64,000 nucleotides of DNA. It comes from Isoetes taiwanensis (Eukaryota > Streptophyta > Lycopodiopsida > Isoetales > Isoetaceae). Below are positions 35,301 through 52,660 of this stretch, piece after piece; positions within the stretch are counted from its first letter, which is position 1; each line of letters starts with the position of its first letter. The position numbers were made by a program, and so were the translations under genes. The DNA lies in the NCBI GenBank assembly GCA_021234155.1, contig JAJEKV010000053.1:1935307-1999306 (forward strand), given 5' to 3'. The notes below the pieces were generated by a model. The model made no database searches, was not told the origin of the DNA, and saw nothing but the letters and a program-made list of their open reading frames with translations.

Positions 35301-38300
35301 TTACATATACAATACATATAGTATACATGGGCGTGGAAACGGTGGCAAATTGTTAAAGCGACAAAACTATCATACATGAAATCTGGTAACAAATTGTTAA
35401 AATGACAAAAACTTTTTTATTAATACTACCGGGAAGGTTACAAAAAGTTTGAACACGGTTACAATAGTTTGAAGATACTAAAAGCCTCATTTTTTAGGCG
35501 ACACCATCTTCATCGGTTTCATAGTTAGGAGTTCCATCCTCTTACGCCCCTCTTGGCCTAGGTTCAACCTCCTATGACCTTTTCCCTTGCTATAGCGTCC
35601 TCGAGGCATGTTTCTTCTAACCACGTTCTCGTTTGTCAAGGTAATTAGCATTGGAAGTCCAGATTGATCGCGTAGGCGATTAAGTCTTCAAGCGGAACTC
35701 GCATTGCTTTCCGGACACGGCCTTTACGTATGTCGGACTCCTCGGTATCCTCCTCATTGGGCTGACTTCGTGCGAGAATATGATTTGGCCTATATCATCT
35801 TGGTTGTCAGCGAAGTGGAGTGGCTGAATATAACCGTCAACATGGTTTTGCGGCATTTCTTGCCAAGTATTTCGTCCTCTTGTCTTGAATTTGTTCTCCT
35901 CCGCCCGGAATCTGCATCCATGAAAGGAAGCGTAGCTTATCGATTCGCGGATACACCCATTTGCAATTCAAAAGTCGCCGGTTTGAAGTTGTATACAAGT
36001 TTGTCGACCTTCTTATGTAGCAAGTGATTATGGGTGATGACACTATGTATATACTTATAGGCACTCAATTCCTCTCATTTACACTATTGGAGGATACCAA
36101 GGAGAGGATAGTCATTACAATTGCACATGGGTATCAATAACTTGCGAGTGGGCTTGCCACCATGCATAGAATTCCATATTGGGCTCCTTCTTATGACTCT
36201 CCAACTCATCATGAAGCTCTTAGATGCGCCCACCTTCCACTCAAGTTTTGAACTTTCGGTTAACTTCGGCAATGAAAAGCTTGTAGTCAGAGCTATTAGG
36301 ATAGTACAATTTTGCAACTTTCTTCTTGAACCCATAACTTCCTTATCGTATGTTGGTCCATATCATGGTTGTGCGGGTCTAAGGCATAATGCGGCGCTAT
36401 GAAGGTCGATTGTTGTACGACTTCTTCCATCGTTCAGCGAAGTCCCTGGCGTCTTTGCGCGCTTGGCATTATCAAATGGCACATTGGGTCCATCCGTTCT
36501 AGGAATGATTGAATTGAGTGCCAACACCTCAAACCTTTCGATGCTTGACTTCAAAGAATCAAAGGATTTTGATGGCATGATAAGCGAGGTTGCATGCATC
36601 TCACAACATTCTTCGCCTTTCAAAACATCTCGGCTCAAGCATTTTCGAGAAGGGCGGTGGCTTGTTGTCGGTGTTTGGAGGTATTTTTCCTTTACGCCTC
36701 CTCTCCCATTCAAGAACTACGTATGATTGAAGGTCGAGATAATCAATCCGACATCTAAGCACTCTTTGGAGGCGGATGTAATTGGAACCAAATCGCATTT
36801 GCCGGGGTTCATGAGTGCTAGGGCCTTCTAACACAATGACTTGTAAATGGCATAAATTATTGGCTTTTGCGATGAATTTTACAAGATGGCAGCTTTTGGA
36901 ATGGGATCTTTGAATTAAATGTGTTGTGAGAACCAATCCTTGAGCAATAGGTTGGGGCAATGGCATTGGCGACTAGTGGCTTGCAACCCTAAAAATTGGG
37001 ACTCCAACAATTCAGTAAGCTAACTTGCAATTAGGCAGCGTTATCCATTACAACCTAAACTATTCTCTTGACCCAAAACTCTTTATCGACCTTTCTTTTT
37101 ACGAAAAAAACAATCTCCTATCACTTGGTGGAGTTTGGTTTCTATGGTCTTCAAAATACTTTTGCCCCTGGATACGATCATGAAGTTTATAAGTTGGTCC
37201 TTGTTTATATTGCTCAATCATGGAGTCACTAGTGAATAGGCGGCGGCTTGGTAACGACACAACTTCATCTCCACCCTCTCGACCATTTTTAGTGTATTTC
37301 ATCGATTATTTTATTGTTGGCATGCTTGTATGAAGGCAACCTAAAAGCCCCTACTTTGACAATTTCTGGAAGGCTTCTTTCATTGCTTTGTGTTCCAAAA
37401 TATGTGGAACAACCGGAGCATATAAAATGCCTCTACAACTTTCAATTGTGTCTTCTTTAGTTGATCTGATGTTAAGCAATGATCAATCCTCTGTTGCTTC
37501 ATCTGTCTTTCCACTATTTCAATTGTCTCTATCATTCTATGCTCTGCGTACTTATACCTATTGACCTTAGTCCACCCCTCGATTGGTATGCCGCCCCAAT
37601 AGGGAGGATGGTATAGTTATTTTAAATGCCTTACCTTTGCCCCTTTGCTCTTGAGTATCCGTAACCCGTCCATTTTTCATATTATTCTTCGTTTTGCATA
37701 TCACATCTAGTCGAGACAATCTTTCAATGGCATCTTTTTGCAAGTCGGCGGAGATCGATTACAAGTCAGCGACACCAGCGTCTCTTTCGCGTAAAGATGT
37801 GAGCTCAAATTCTTGTTCGGAACCATTTGGATGGTATCCACAAAACACACATTCCACTCATTTATGCCAAACTCTTTCACAAAATCCCATTACGGGCCTC
37901 TTTTCGGCCGGCAACCCGATGCGAGCACGCGCATAGTGCGGTCCCGTGGCCACCCGCAGTCGTATGATCGATCGCACATCTAGAGGAGGATGCATGCCGC
38001 TGCGCACCTCACGAGGTAGATGCATGACCGGTGCCATTCTTTGCTAGCTTGGTGACAATGTCGTTGATGAGACTCCTTGATTACGAACTAAAGGAAGGCG
38101 TATATATGCAAGGAGCAAGCTCACTATGCATATGTTACGTCGGCGTTAAATACAAAGAATCGCGGGAGGATGGATGAGAGCCTATAGGATATTCTAAGGA
38201 AGCGGAATCACGGGCAAATTTTGAAAAGCTCTTGGGGCGAAGTAATCTCACTTCCGATATCGAGCGTCGGGCCAGCGACACAAAACCCACACATCAAAGG

Positions 38301-38480
38301 AAGATCGTTTCCCAAGGGTATTTTGACTCAACTTTGGCGGTCAGCGTTTGGGGTGAATTCTAGGGCTAGTCACATTTTTTTTTTCTATATACTATTACAA
38401 TGCCAAAAGCGGACCAAGCGAGGGGTGCAAACATTTTTTTGCTTTGTAAAAAAAAAAAAAACAACTTCGAGGATTCAGCG
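35301..38480. other. Unrecognised, probably decayed transposon on the minus strand
   Basis: Minus-strand stretches such as 36084-36335 (one frame reads EPNMEFYAWWQAHSQVIDTH), 36363-36713 and 36601-36966 overlap in different frames, as a frame-broken coding region would. No transposase or polymerase motif was recognised. Confidence 0.3.
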
Positions 38481-38489
38481 GACCACGAA

Positions 38490-38730
38490 ATACGTGTTTA
38501 CGCATCTGTGAACATTTTCAGCGTCTGTGACATAGAAAAATTGCGTATGCAAATTGAATTCTTCAGCGTCTGCGAAAACAACAATTTTAGCGTCGCCATA
38601 AAAAATTGGATTAGCATCACGGGTTCCTTTGCCCGGCGTGCGTGAAACATCTCTACCAACCATGCAGCGGTTTTCTATGTTCGGCGTCTGCGGTTTTAAT
38701 TGTTTTCGGCGTGCGAAAATCTTCGATCTT
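38490..38730. repeat. Cluster of GCGTCTGCGAAA-like short repeats
   Basis: Variants of GCGTCTG-CG-AAA occur at about 38500, 38520, 38568, 38592, 38680 and 38707, separated by 15-90 bases. The cluster looks like a decayed minisatellite. Confidence 0.5.
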
Positions 38731-41283
38731 AGAAAATTTTTTTGACATATTTTTTATGTTTTATATGGCAAATTTGTGCCCTATCCTACAATTCATGCAT
38801 TATTGCATTTAAAAACCTCTGGCGTATTGAACCTATCCTGCATTGTGCATGCAATCTATATACGTACATATTCAAATCCTACTTAATATTATCCAAACTT
38901 GTTTAGCTAAGGTCAAGCATATAGGTGAAGCAGTGTAGCATTGCCAATTCAATAAATTTGGTGGCATTGATCAGTGTTCTTGGATTCTTAATCCTTCCGG
39001 ACACCACTCTGGACTGTTTGCTAAAAAACATGATGCAGATGCGACATGTTTTGAGCAAAAACTCATAAAGCTTGTCCTTTTAACAATATTTAAGATTTCA
39101 AAATTCTTTCTTTTCAGAGTCCAATGTATCAAGTCCGGTTAAGTTGCGAGAACATTAATCCAAGCTGTGTGTCTAGTTGAACACCATTATTAGAATCTGT
39201 AATTGATGTCTTGGCTTTCCACTTTACTTCTCACTAGTTTTCTTTTCCTCCAATGGCATCTGAGTGGTTTCTTATGTCACCAATGTCTTTCTTCATTTCA
39301 TTTTTAGAGCTCTGACTCTCTTTGCTCATATTCGAAAAGGAAGCTAAATCAGTTGCCAATGCAGCATCAGCATAAGTCCATTGAATAACTTTTCATGTCT
39401 TCTCAAATTCAAATGTTCTTCAAAAAAATTGTTATCCTTACACTCATCAATTATCTAATTAATAATAGAAATAGTTCGACAGGCATTCTGCATAAGGTCA
39501 ATTAAGAATTTAGAAAAACTAGGCAAACATCAAACTATAACTTAGGGATGTCAAACGGACGCAAAATGTTTTTTTCTCTGTCTATGTGACCTCTTGTAAA
39601 ACTGCACAAAACAAAACTGTTAAGCAGACCTAGAACGTGCAGCTATCCCCAAGGTCTTTGTGGTTCAAAACTTCGGTGGTGGCAATAGAGATTGCCTCTT
39701 TTAAAGTAGTCTAAAAACCGCATTGTTTAGATCAACTGTAATCTTCCATTGATCCATCTTTGCTAGGTCCGTTGGAACACATTGTTCCTCCGCCCTCTGC
39801 TCAAGCTTAAATCTTAACAATGATAGTGGAATTTTGATGAAATATGTCTCTTGTAAATAATTCCTTACCTGGTATAGTTATGCTCCATGCTATGGAAAAG
39901 CGATAGGTATCCACGCCCAAATATTTCATTAATTGGATATCTTCCTCTGCTGCCCATTTCGATGCTCGGCCTGGTCAATATAGTTGCTAGCTTTGATGAT
40001 GGTAGTCCTAAGTTTGAGGGGATGTCCTGTGGGCGGTATCATATTGTTGGTAGTATGGACTTCTGCGTTCGTTTTTTTTAAGCCCATCTTTTGATGCTAG
40101 GCGGTCGGATTTTCTTTCCTCTACACTCATTTTGCCCTTTGCACGCTCCTTGGTTCTTGGTGGGAAGTTGGAAATCAGTCGTGAAACCCAAATCCGCCAT
40201 GGCCAGACGAGACACTTTGAAGCATAGATGAATGGTGCCAATGAGGATCTGCCCTTTTATGACTTGCAGAGGAAGAAAGAAATGTGGGATCACTGCTTGC
40301 ATCGGACCATCAAAACAGATGCCCTGGATCTAGCCATAGCCACATGGTTCTGCCTCATCCTCAATAAGATTTTTAGAGCAAAATGGCAAAATGTTCCTTG
40401 ATAAAAAATTTTCGACACTTGGCGTTCATGCATTAGAGCAATCATCAAAGTAACTGGATTACATATGAGTTGATAGAATTTTGACAAAGTTATTGGAAGC
40501 TATGAAATTTAGTAGTACAATTTTTCATGCCTTTTAAAGCATGTCTTAAAATTCCTTTCGTGGAAATGTTGTTGTATTGATACGAGTGACATGGGTCCTA
40601 TTTTAAGCCAATGCTATATTCTTTACTTTCATAGCCAGTTGGACCACTAGAAAATAACGTGTACAATGCTTTTTTGGGCTTTGAATGAATAAAGGAATAT
40701 GAAAATGGCATAAAAAATAAGTTGTTGTCCTTTCAACAGTACAAATTACTCCACCATGCCCTTATTTCAAAAGCATTACAATCTTATACAAAACAATCTT
40801 TTTAACAAAGTAACATGACCCCAAAGTCTAGAATAGAGATCTTGGATATTTAGTAGAGCCACCTATATATATTAGGGACAACCACAATGATTGGACCTAA
40901 TCTTTTCAATTAATTCTAAAGGTATTGGTCTGACTTCTAAAGCTCCATCTATATTAGAATATCCAACCATTTTCAAATATACATCTACAAAGCTAGATGC
41001 TATCTTTCCTTTAAGATTCAAAAGCTTAAGTCTATTGCCATAGCTGAGACAGAGGTCTTTTATAGCAGCCCATTACATGTGGATAACGGAGGTTTTTTAT
41101 GGGAGCCCATTAAATGTGGATAGTATCTCCATCTATGAGAGCAAATAGCAAATCCAAAATGTTTGAGAAGTTGAGGGTGAGTGCGTAAGCAAGGCCAACT
41201 ACAGATTAATTGAATGCATATGCCAGATTCAATGCAATGAGAACCTTGCCGTTTTTGTGTTTAATTTTTCAAACATGAGCTAG
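38731..41283. other. Intergenic, nothing firm
   Basis: AT-rich with no recognised gene. A minus-strand stretch at 40078-40302 (LPLQVIKGQILIGTIHLCF) weakly recalls the PH-like strand before a BEACH domain, but is too short to call. Around 41040-41125 a 40-bp segment (CCCATTA-ATGTGGATA) is duplicated. Confidence 0.35.
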
Positions 41284-41548
41284 ATTCTTTCATTGCGTTA
41301 ACGAACCAGTCTGCTCTGCAATAACTTGATTTTGTAATAAACACAGGGCTTGATTTAGTTAGATCATCCACAAAGTTCAAATCTCTCTGCTCCTTTTGTA
41401 TCAGAGTTTTGCTTCATTCTTTCATTGCGTTAACGAACCAGTCTGTTCTGCAATAACCTGATTTTATAATAACCACAGGGCTTGGTGTAGTTAGATCATC
41501 CACAAAGTCCAAATCTCTCTGCTCCTTTTGTATCAGAGTTTTGCTTCA
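41284..41548. repeat. Tandem duplication, 132-bp unit
   Basis: ATTCTTTCATTGCGTTAACG at 41284 recurs exactly at 41416. The two units differ at only a handful of positions, so the duplication is recent. Confidence 0.9.
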
Positions 41549-44500
41549 TATCCAACATCCCCTGCCAATGCAATAAAAAGGGTCACTGCAAGAAAAGGAA
41601 ACAAAGTACACAAAGTACTTAACAGCCATAATCATGCTTGGATTATTTGCATTGAAAGGCTATTAATTTGAATGTGGAATCACACCTGGTATTTTCAAGT
41701 AACATGTTGCAACAAAGAAGAATAAAAGCATCAATGCTAAAGCATCCCTAGACATCTCATTATTTGGCACTCAAAGGCGACTACTAAAAGACTCTACAGA
41801 TAAGCAATTTGCAGAATCATACCTTGCCTTTTTAGAATCTTCAATCAAGATTATCGCAATAAAGAAGAATAAGAAGAGAATAGATCGTTGCGCAAGCAGA
41901 ATCTTTCATGCACGAAATTCGCCAATGCTTGGAGTATCCTCGATTGAAGTACTTATGGGAAGTCACCAAATAAAAAATGAAATGATGATTAGTCTCAAGT
42001 AGATGCATTGCCATATCGGATCCATCTCTTGGGGCATAGAAAAGCTCAGAAGACATCCTTGTCTTACGAAATAAATCCGAATATTAGAGTTTAATGCAAG
42101 CAGTAAATAGGAATCAAACTTGGTCTTTATCGGTATGGCATGTTACCCCAAGTAACCATACAATTGAGAAGGTAAAAGTGGCTACATCTTCTACATAAAC
42201 AAATTAAGCTATAGTAAACAATAGTGGAGCAACCCCAAGCATTTTGAACTTCGGTAGCGTTTAAAGAGTGTCTATAAACGACATAGAAAAGAATCCTAAG
42301 CATTTAATTCAATAAGCCCTAGGAGAACATCTGTAAACATATTTATTTTTTAGCAAAACTTCTTCAGCAACATGTAAAGTAAAGCTCTGGGAGATGGGCT
42401 AGGTTAAAACCTAATGAAAATGAAGCTCCAAAGAGGATCGATTTGCAACAAAGACTATGGCACTATATCCAAAGCGTCTAAAACCTTCTAAGAATGGAGC
42501 GAATAATCTTTGAAAAATTATCAAGCGATTGGCGATGCCTTAAGAAAGCTCGGCTTGGAAAGCTCGTTCAGCGACCCTACTTGTGCAATTGGGAGATCCA
42601 CAACCACGGCTATAGAAAAAAAGCAGCAGAGGCATGAAAGTGCTTAAGTGAAAGCTGCGGTCACGAAAGCGGATATGGGCTTGTCGCCATAGCTATCTTC
42701 AAGGTTTTTTGGCGTGCCTTCCGACCCTCGAGATAGGCCCGAGGTCTTTGGTGCGATGAAACGGCCCGATGGTGCTTTCAGGTTCGGCTGACGGCGCTCC
42801 TTCTTTTTATATTGAAGATAAAGCGGGATCGGATCTCTCGAACCGATGTGAAGCCTCGGAACCTCAACAAAACCTCAAAATAGCCCGGACATTCCAGAAT
42901 CCCTAGCGACTTTTAGAAGCACCGCATTCTTCAAAAATCTTGGTCTTTGCCGTGTATAACCCTAATGTAGAAAATACCTTACATAAAACTATATTCGAGC
43001 TGCCCCATTATCGACCTCATTATAGTTATATGTTAAAGAAAAGATATACAATATTTGAATATAAATATGCATGGGCCATTTATGGGTGGGGATTAGACCA
43101 ATTGGATGGGAAAATCTCTCGTCATTTGTGTTTGCTCAATTCATTTTACCCCATATAATATTACTAAGACTTCTCATCTTTTTATGATATAACTTTTTTG
43201 AAAGGCATAAGTGGATGTCCACATATATTCAAAGTAGCCCTTCACTACTTAGTTTTTTGTGCCTAACATACACTTTAAATAAGCAATCCCACTTAAACAA
43301 CTAATATTATCATAGAATGTTGTATATGTGAACTATTTTTCAAAGATTTGATTAAGATGACGACATTATTGACTTTTAAATGAGACGTCGCGTGGACCAA
43401 TAATCGCCATCTATATAGTAGTCTATCTTGATCTTCTATAATCATAGCTTTTCATATTTTTACTTAGTTCATTTTGCATTGCTTTCATAACTTTAAGAAG
43501 CTTTCAAATATGGTTTTTAAAGTTCATCCTCAAGGCACAAATCTAGAGATCAAACATGGAAGACATTTGATGATAACCTAAAACTATTAGCCCAAACTTA
43601 GCAATAAATATTTTCTTATTGAAGCTAGAATGACTCAGAAAATTAGTTCTTTATAAGGTAAGGATTTATAGTGTATTTTTTTCTAATCTAAAATGTTCAA
43701 GGCTATGCAGTATGATCTCTTGAAATTTCTTTATATTATGATCGAGTTCTAGTAGGCCGATGCGTAAAGACAACTTATTGATGAGTTCACATCAGAAATA
43801 TCATTATTATTTTACTGTCACAATTATATACATCATATTTATTTACTCCTTTTTTTTTTAGCAGTGCGAAGGGTTCTGGTGAAAGCAGATACAAAAGCAG
43901 ATACATTTTTTTTCCATTCTTTCTCGGTCATGGAAACTGGAATATAGGACATGTTATAAGTGATTGCCATCTTTGATCGTTCTGGCATCTAATGCCAATG
44001 ATGGGTTTTGTAGATTTGAGCTTGCAGTTTGTGTCACAAGTAACATGATGGCATCGGTATGAGACAGATAAGGCTTGAACTTTTGCTCTAGCTATTTATT
44101 GTCTGTCATGATCTCTTTCATGCTTCCTCCATGTATTTTCCATTAACAAAATCAGGAACCTAATGGAGTAAAGCTGCAAACTCTAAGTTGATTGTCAATA
44201 TGAATAAAAAATCAATACTCAACCTTACTTAGATGGTAGAATGACTACCCCAATTTTTTAAAGAAACCTACACAATAGCGCGGAAACCATTCTAAAATAT
44301 ATAACCTCAGATCCATTCGTTCTTCTCTAATGGCAATACTATGTTTTAATGATTTTTGGTTCCCTACATTGATGGATTGCTAGAACAACAATAGCCATTG
44401 GATATACCTCTGTTATGGTCTTCCTTTTCTATGGGCAAGAATAAAAGCTGGATTCTGCTTCAATTTACAAACTTAGTGCAAAGAGCAAGCGAGAGAGTGC

Positions 44501-44838
44501 AAATCGTGCAAAAATTAGCCTTCCACTCTTTTTCTCTGTCCCCCTCCTTGGGGGCCTGTATCCCAACTCTTCAATTTCATTATACAATGCCTTTCGAAAA
44601 CATGGTTTGCTTTAAGAATCTTGTGCTTTTGTATGCATTAGAATAACATGATGATTCAAGATTTTGAAGCCCTTACCTTGTACTAAAAGAAACAAAGAGA
44701 AATATATTAAAAGAAATGCTAAACTCTTGATATAAAGAGCATCTTTTTTCCCCAGGTGGCAGCGTATTTTTGCCAAGCCTTTGAATATAGAACATTACAA
44801 TTTTAAACTCTTGACTACTAGCTCTTGGTGTTGAAAGA
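41549..44838. other. Intergenic, nothing recognised
   Basis: AT-rich. No coding similarity was recognised on either strand. A GC-richer stretch near 42530-42870 did not yield a protein. Confidence 0.4.
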
Positions 44839-45021
44839 CTAAGGCTTAAACTTGACAAACCAGTCAGCGTGGCTCTTGCGCTTATTGGGGCCTGCAAACC
44901 CCAGTTGGCATCCAAGAGTATAGCCACCAAACTTTCTTGAAGCTAAAGAATCGTTGTAGAGGTTGTTGTAGTCAACTCTAATGGCATCATGACGTGCATA
45001 CCTCTCAACATCTTTAGCCAT
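44839..45021 (-). CDS. Unrecognised C-terminal exon-like ORF
   Basis: A 60-codon frame has the balanced composition of a real protein: VERYARHDAIRVDYNNLYND, then KFGGYTLGCQLGFAG, ending WFVKFKP and TAG. The same frame continues upstream with HSGKNAMNAFIDNHGFV up to about 45110 but is broken by one TAG just before the ATG. It may be the last exon of a gene or a retrocopy end. I cannot assign a family. Confidence 0.35.
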   Translation of the reverse strand: MAKDVERYARHDAIRVDYNNLYNDSLASRKFGGYTLGCQLGFAGPNKRKSHADWFVKFKP

Positions 45022-45570
45022 TTTTGACTTGTTCTATACGAATCCATGATTGTCTATGAAGGCATTCATGGCATTCTTTCCACTATGCGACATGAATGTG
45101 TTTTCCTCACCCTTGCTCTACTCTCTTGCTAGCCCTTTTTTTTTAAGGGTTACATCTGCGGAATTTGATCTGCTGGTTCGATAAAAAAACTACGCTAGAA
45201 TGCTTGTTGGCTCCATGTACATTTTGTCAACGATGTTCTTTTTTTTCTTTGGCTTATAATATACTTGAAATTCAATGGGTTGAGGTTGTTTAAATTCTTT
45301 TTTTTTTTACCCATTAGAGGCGTAACGGTTTTCCATGGACTCGGCCCGGTGAGGGGTACAAATGCATACGTTTTCAGCCATTCGAGGGTATTTTTTGGGA
45401 CCCTTGTCTGCGAATCCATCCTAGTTTTAACTTGCACGTTGCGCAGATGCAAGTTGCCCAGCTTTCTGACAAAAGAAGTTTGACAAGACTCCCCAACATT
45501 ATTGATGGAATCAAAAAGTCACGTGATTCTTCCCAATACTTCCATAATAGAATACATCCAAATTGAGTTG

Positions 45571-45781
45571 GTTGTTTTACGCTGGAATTGTAGTGTGCAG
45601 TTTTTAGACGTGGTTAATATAGATGAACCATGATGAAACTTTTATTGTGCACATTAGATGCAATTTCTTGCAGTACTGTTGTTTTACGCTGGAATTGTAG
45701 TATGCAGTTCTTTGACGTCAATATACATGAGCCATGATGAAACCTTTATTGCCCACATTACATTCAATTTCTTGCAGTACT
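45571..45781. repeat. Tandem duplication, 107-bp unit
   Basis: GTTGTTTTACGCTGGAATTG at 45571 recurs at 45678. Both units end in CAATTTCTTGCAGTACT. Confidence 0.85.
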
Positions 45782-46062
45782 TAAACCACATTTCACATCT
45801 CGTTGCTTCATAGCTTTATTGCTTTTCGGGCAATGGCACCAGAAAGCACGTATGCAATTACAAATTGCCAGATTCTGGCTACATATTTCTTCACGAAGTT
45901 CTACAATTGGGTAGAACAAAAAATAGCATAGATTGGTGTATAGTTCACTTTTGAACTTTTTTTCATGGAACTTCGGTCCTCAAAGAATGAATTAATGATA
46001 TCTATATACAACTCTGGATCTTGGAATGCAATAATACGGATAAAATCTCCAGCATAAGACTG

Positions 46063-50321
<4,259 letters not shown>

Positions 50322-50782
50322 AATAAATCTCTAATTCCGTCATAGAAGAAGGGAAATCTGGAACCGCAACCACATCTTGGCCAATTTTTCTTTTCAATCA
50401 GATGCAAATTTTGTTAAGAAAAATGGCTGCAAAAGTTGGCGGTTCTTTCCTGCTCTTTTATAGCTCTATCGTCCTTTTATACTTCCACTTCGGTGGCTAA
50501 ATCCTCACCAGCCACCATGGCAAGATCCTGGCCATCCAACTACCATTGATTTTATTAAAAATTTTGGATTCTAACTTTGGAGGTTGCGTGCCAATTTGAG
50601 TGCCCCATATGTCAAGTGTGCAATGAATGATATCTCTTATATATGAGCGAATCATTTCTATTGGCGTGCTATCTACTAACTGTGTAATAAGCTCATTAGA
50701 CCTTGGAATTGTTCCCATAAGCTTTCACATGCGGCTCGATCTTTGCGGCTCTATCTTGGCGGTCTCTGTGCATGATATTCTG

Positions 50783-50869
50783 ATCACTTTATAAATGAAA
50801 TATACAGTTGTATGTTACTTGTAAAAATCATTTTATAAATGAAGTATACAGTTGTATATTACTTGTAAA
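50783..50869. repeat. Tandem duplication, 44-bp unit
   Basis: ATCACTTTATAAATGAA at 50783 recurs as ATCATTTTATAAATGAA at 50827. Both are followed by TATACAGTTGTAT and TTACTTGTAAA. Confidence 0.85.
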
Positions 50870-51674
50870 GAGAACCTGTGTATGAAGAGACCGTTCATAT
50901 TTGGCTTGTTTTCTTGTGCTAGCTAGTAGCCTTGATCTGTTCCTCTTCCAGTCATTCAAACTGTGTACGGACTGTAATGGAACTAATAGGCTCTAACATG
51001 CAGCTTGATGTTGGAGGTCTGTCTACATACACATTGATCATTCATAAAATATGTAGTTATAAGGGAAGTCATATGTTTGCTTATACCACTAGCAAGGACA
51101 ATAAAGAAAAGCTGACAACATTGTATTCTTTTATATATAATACATAGCTGCATTCAAAGGGCATGGGAACATTTTACTAGTGGACCATTTGGCTCATTTA
51201 TGTGCACAAATTGGCCACTTGGGCTTCACTGCATTGTGTTTTGTGCCTGAAGCGACCATCTCATCTCACACTTGCATTCTATGGATGCTAGTGCACATGA
51301 ATTTCCTCGTATATTTCACAAGATCTCGTTCTAAGTGCATGCTTCACAATTATACATCCTTGGTGAAGTTTGAGATGAATGCCGCACTAGTATCATATGA
51401 GGATCGAAGAAGGAATGTATGTCAAGAGTCTTGACCTAGTAGTGTCGAAGGTCATTTTTTGAGGCTTTTAGTGCATGTAGTCATTGTACCACTAATGCGT
51501 TGCAATTACAAGAAAGAGTTGGGCTTTTGGCCTATCTATGGCCCTTTTTCTTTACTTAAGAGTATATATTATATATCTATGGCCCTCCTTTACTTAAGTA
51601 TATATTACAAGTTCTTGTACTATATAAGGGATTGTACAAATTCGACCAGAAGCTAAATGTAGAGCCATCCAATG
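50870..51674. other. Upstream spacer of the AAA gene, nothing recognised
   Basis: No gene recognised. A TATGGCCC...TACTTAA-TATATATTA block near 51536-51610 is duplicated. Confidence 0.4.
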
Positions 51675-52660
51675 AAGATTCTATAAAGACTCTTAGATTC
51701 TCTAAGTTAATGTAAAGATTCCCCTAGATTCTTTGAGATTCCATCAATTTTTTCTTATATTTCACAAGATATCTTGATAATCCTCGAGATTCTATAAGAT
51801 TCTATAGACATTCCTTTAGATTCTCTTAGATTTTCAAATATTCCTCTAAAATTCCTATAGATTTCCTAAATTCTCTATTCCAAGATTCCTCTAGGTGCAT
51901 CAAGATTCTATATAGGTTACCCTAGATTCCCTTAAATTCTATAAAGATTACCCTAGATTCTCCAATATTCCATCAAGATTCCCCTGGAGTCTCAAAGATT
52001 TTATTAAGATCCCCTTAGATTTCCCTTAGATCTCCAAAGATTCTTCCAAGATTTCCATAGATTCCATGTAGATTCCCCTAGATTTTCCAATATTCCATCA
52101 AGATTCCCTTAAAATCTGGAAGATTTTATGGAGATCCCTTTAGATTGGCCCTAGGTCCTCAAAGATTCTCTCAAGGTTCCCATTTCTCAATATTCTATGT
52201 AAATTCTCTTAGATTATTTAGGATCCTATAAAGGTTCCTCTAGATTCTCTAAGATTCCATCAAGATACCCCTAAATTGACAAAAACTTTATTAAGATTTC
52301 AGGGAGATTCTCATTGAGATTCCTATAGATTCCCAAGATTCTTGTAAATTCCATTGGATTCTACAAAGATTCCTTTAAATTCTCCACGATTCTATCAAGA
52401 TTCCCTTAGGTTCTCTAAGATTCCATCGAGATTCCCATAGATTCTCTAAGATTCTATGAAGATTCCTCAAATAGATTTTGAATTCCCTAGGATTCCTTAG
52501 ATTCCCAAAGATTCTCTTTTGATTCCCATAGATTCTCTAATATTCCAATAAGATTCCTCTAGATTCTCTAAGATCCCATGACGATTCTATGGAAATCACA
52601 TAGAGATTCCTAATCTGTAAGATTCCATGATTCCAAGAAGATTCTCAATATTCGATCACA
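51675..52660. repeat. AGATTC minisatellite, about 1 kb
   Basis: AGATTC or GATTCC recurs every 10-20 bases over the whole interval, always in the same orientation. Typical longer words are CTAGATTCTC, AAGATTCC-ATCAAGATTCCC and TAAGATTC. The higher-order period is near 30 bp but irregular. It has sharp borders with ordinary sequence on both sides. Confidence 0.85.

Noticed and set aside
40078-40302. BEACH/PH-like fragment on the minus strand
   Set aside because: Only a short hydrophobic strand pattern is shared; no splice sites or further BEACH motifs nearby.
41284-41548. CRISPR-like array
   Set aside because: Only two adjacent units, no spacers, plant nuclear context; a simple tandem duplication.
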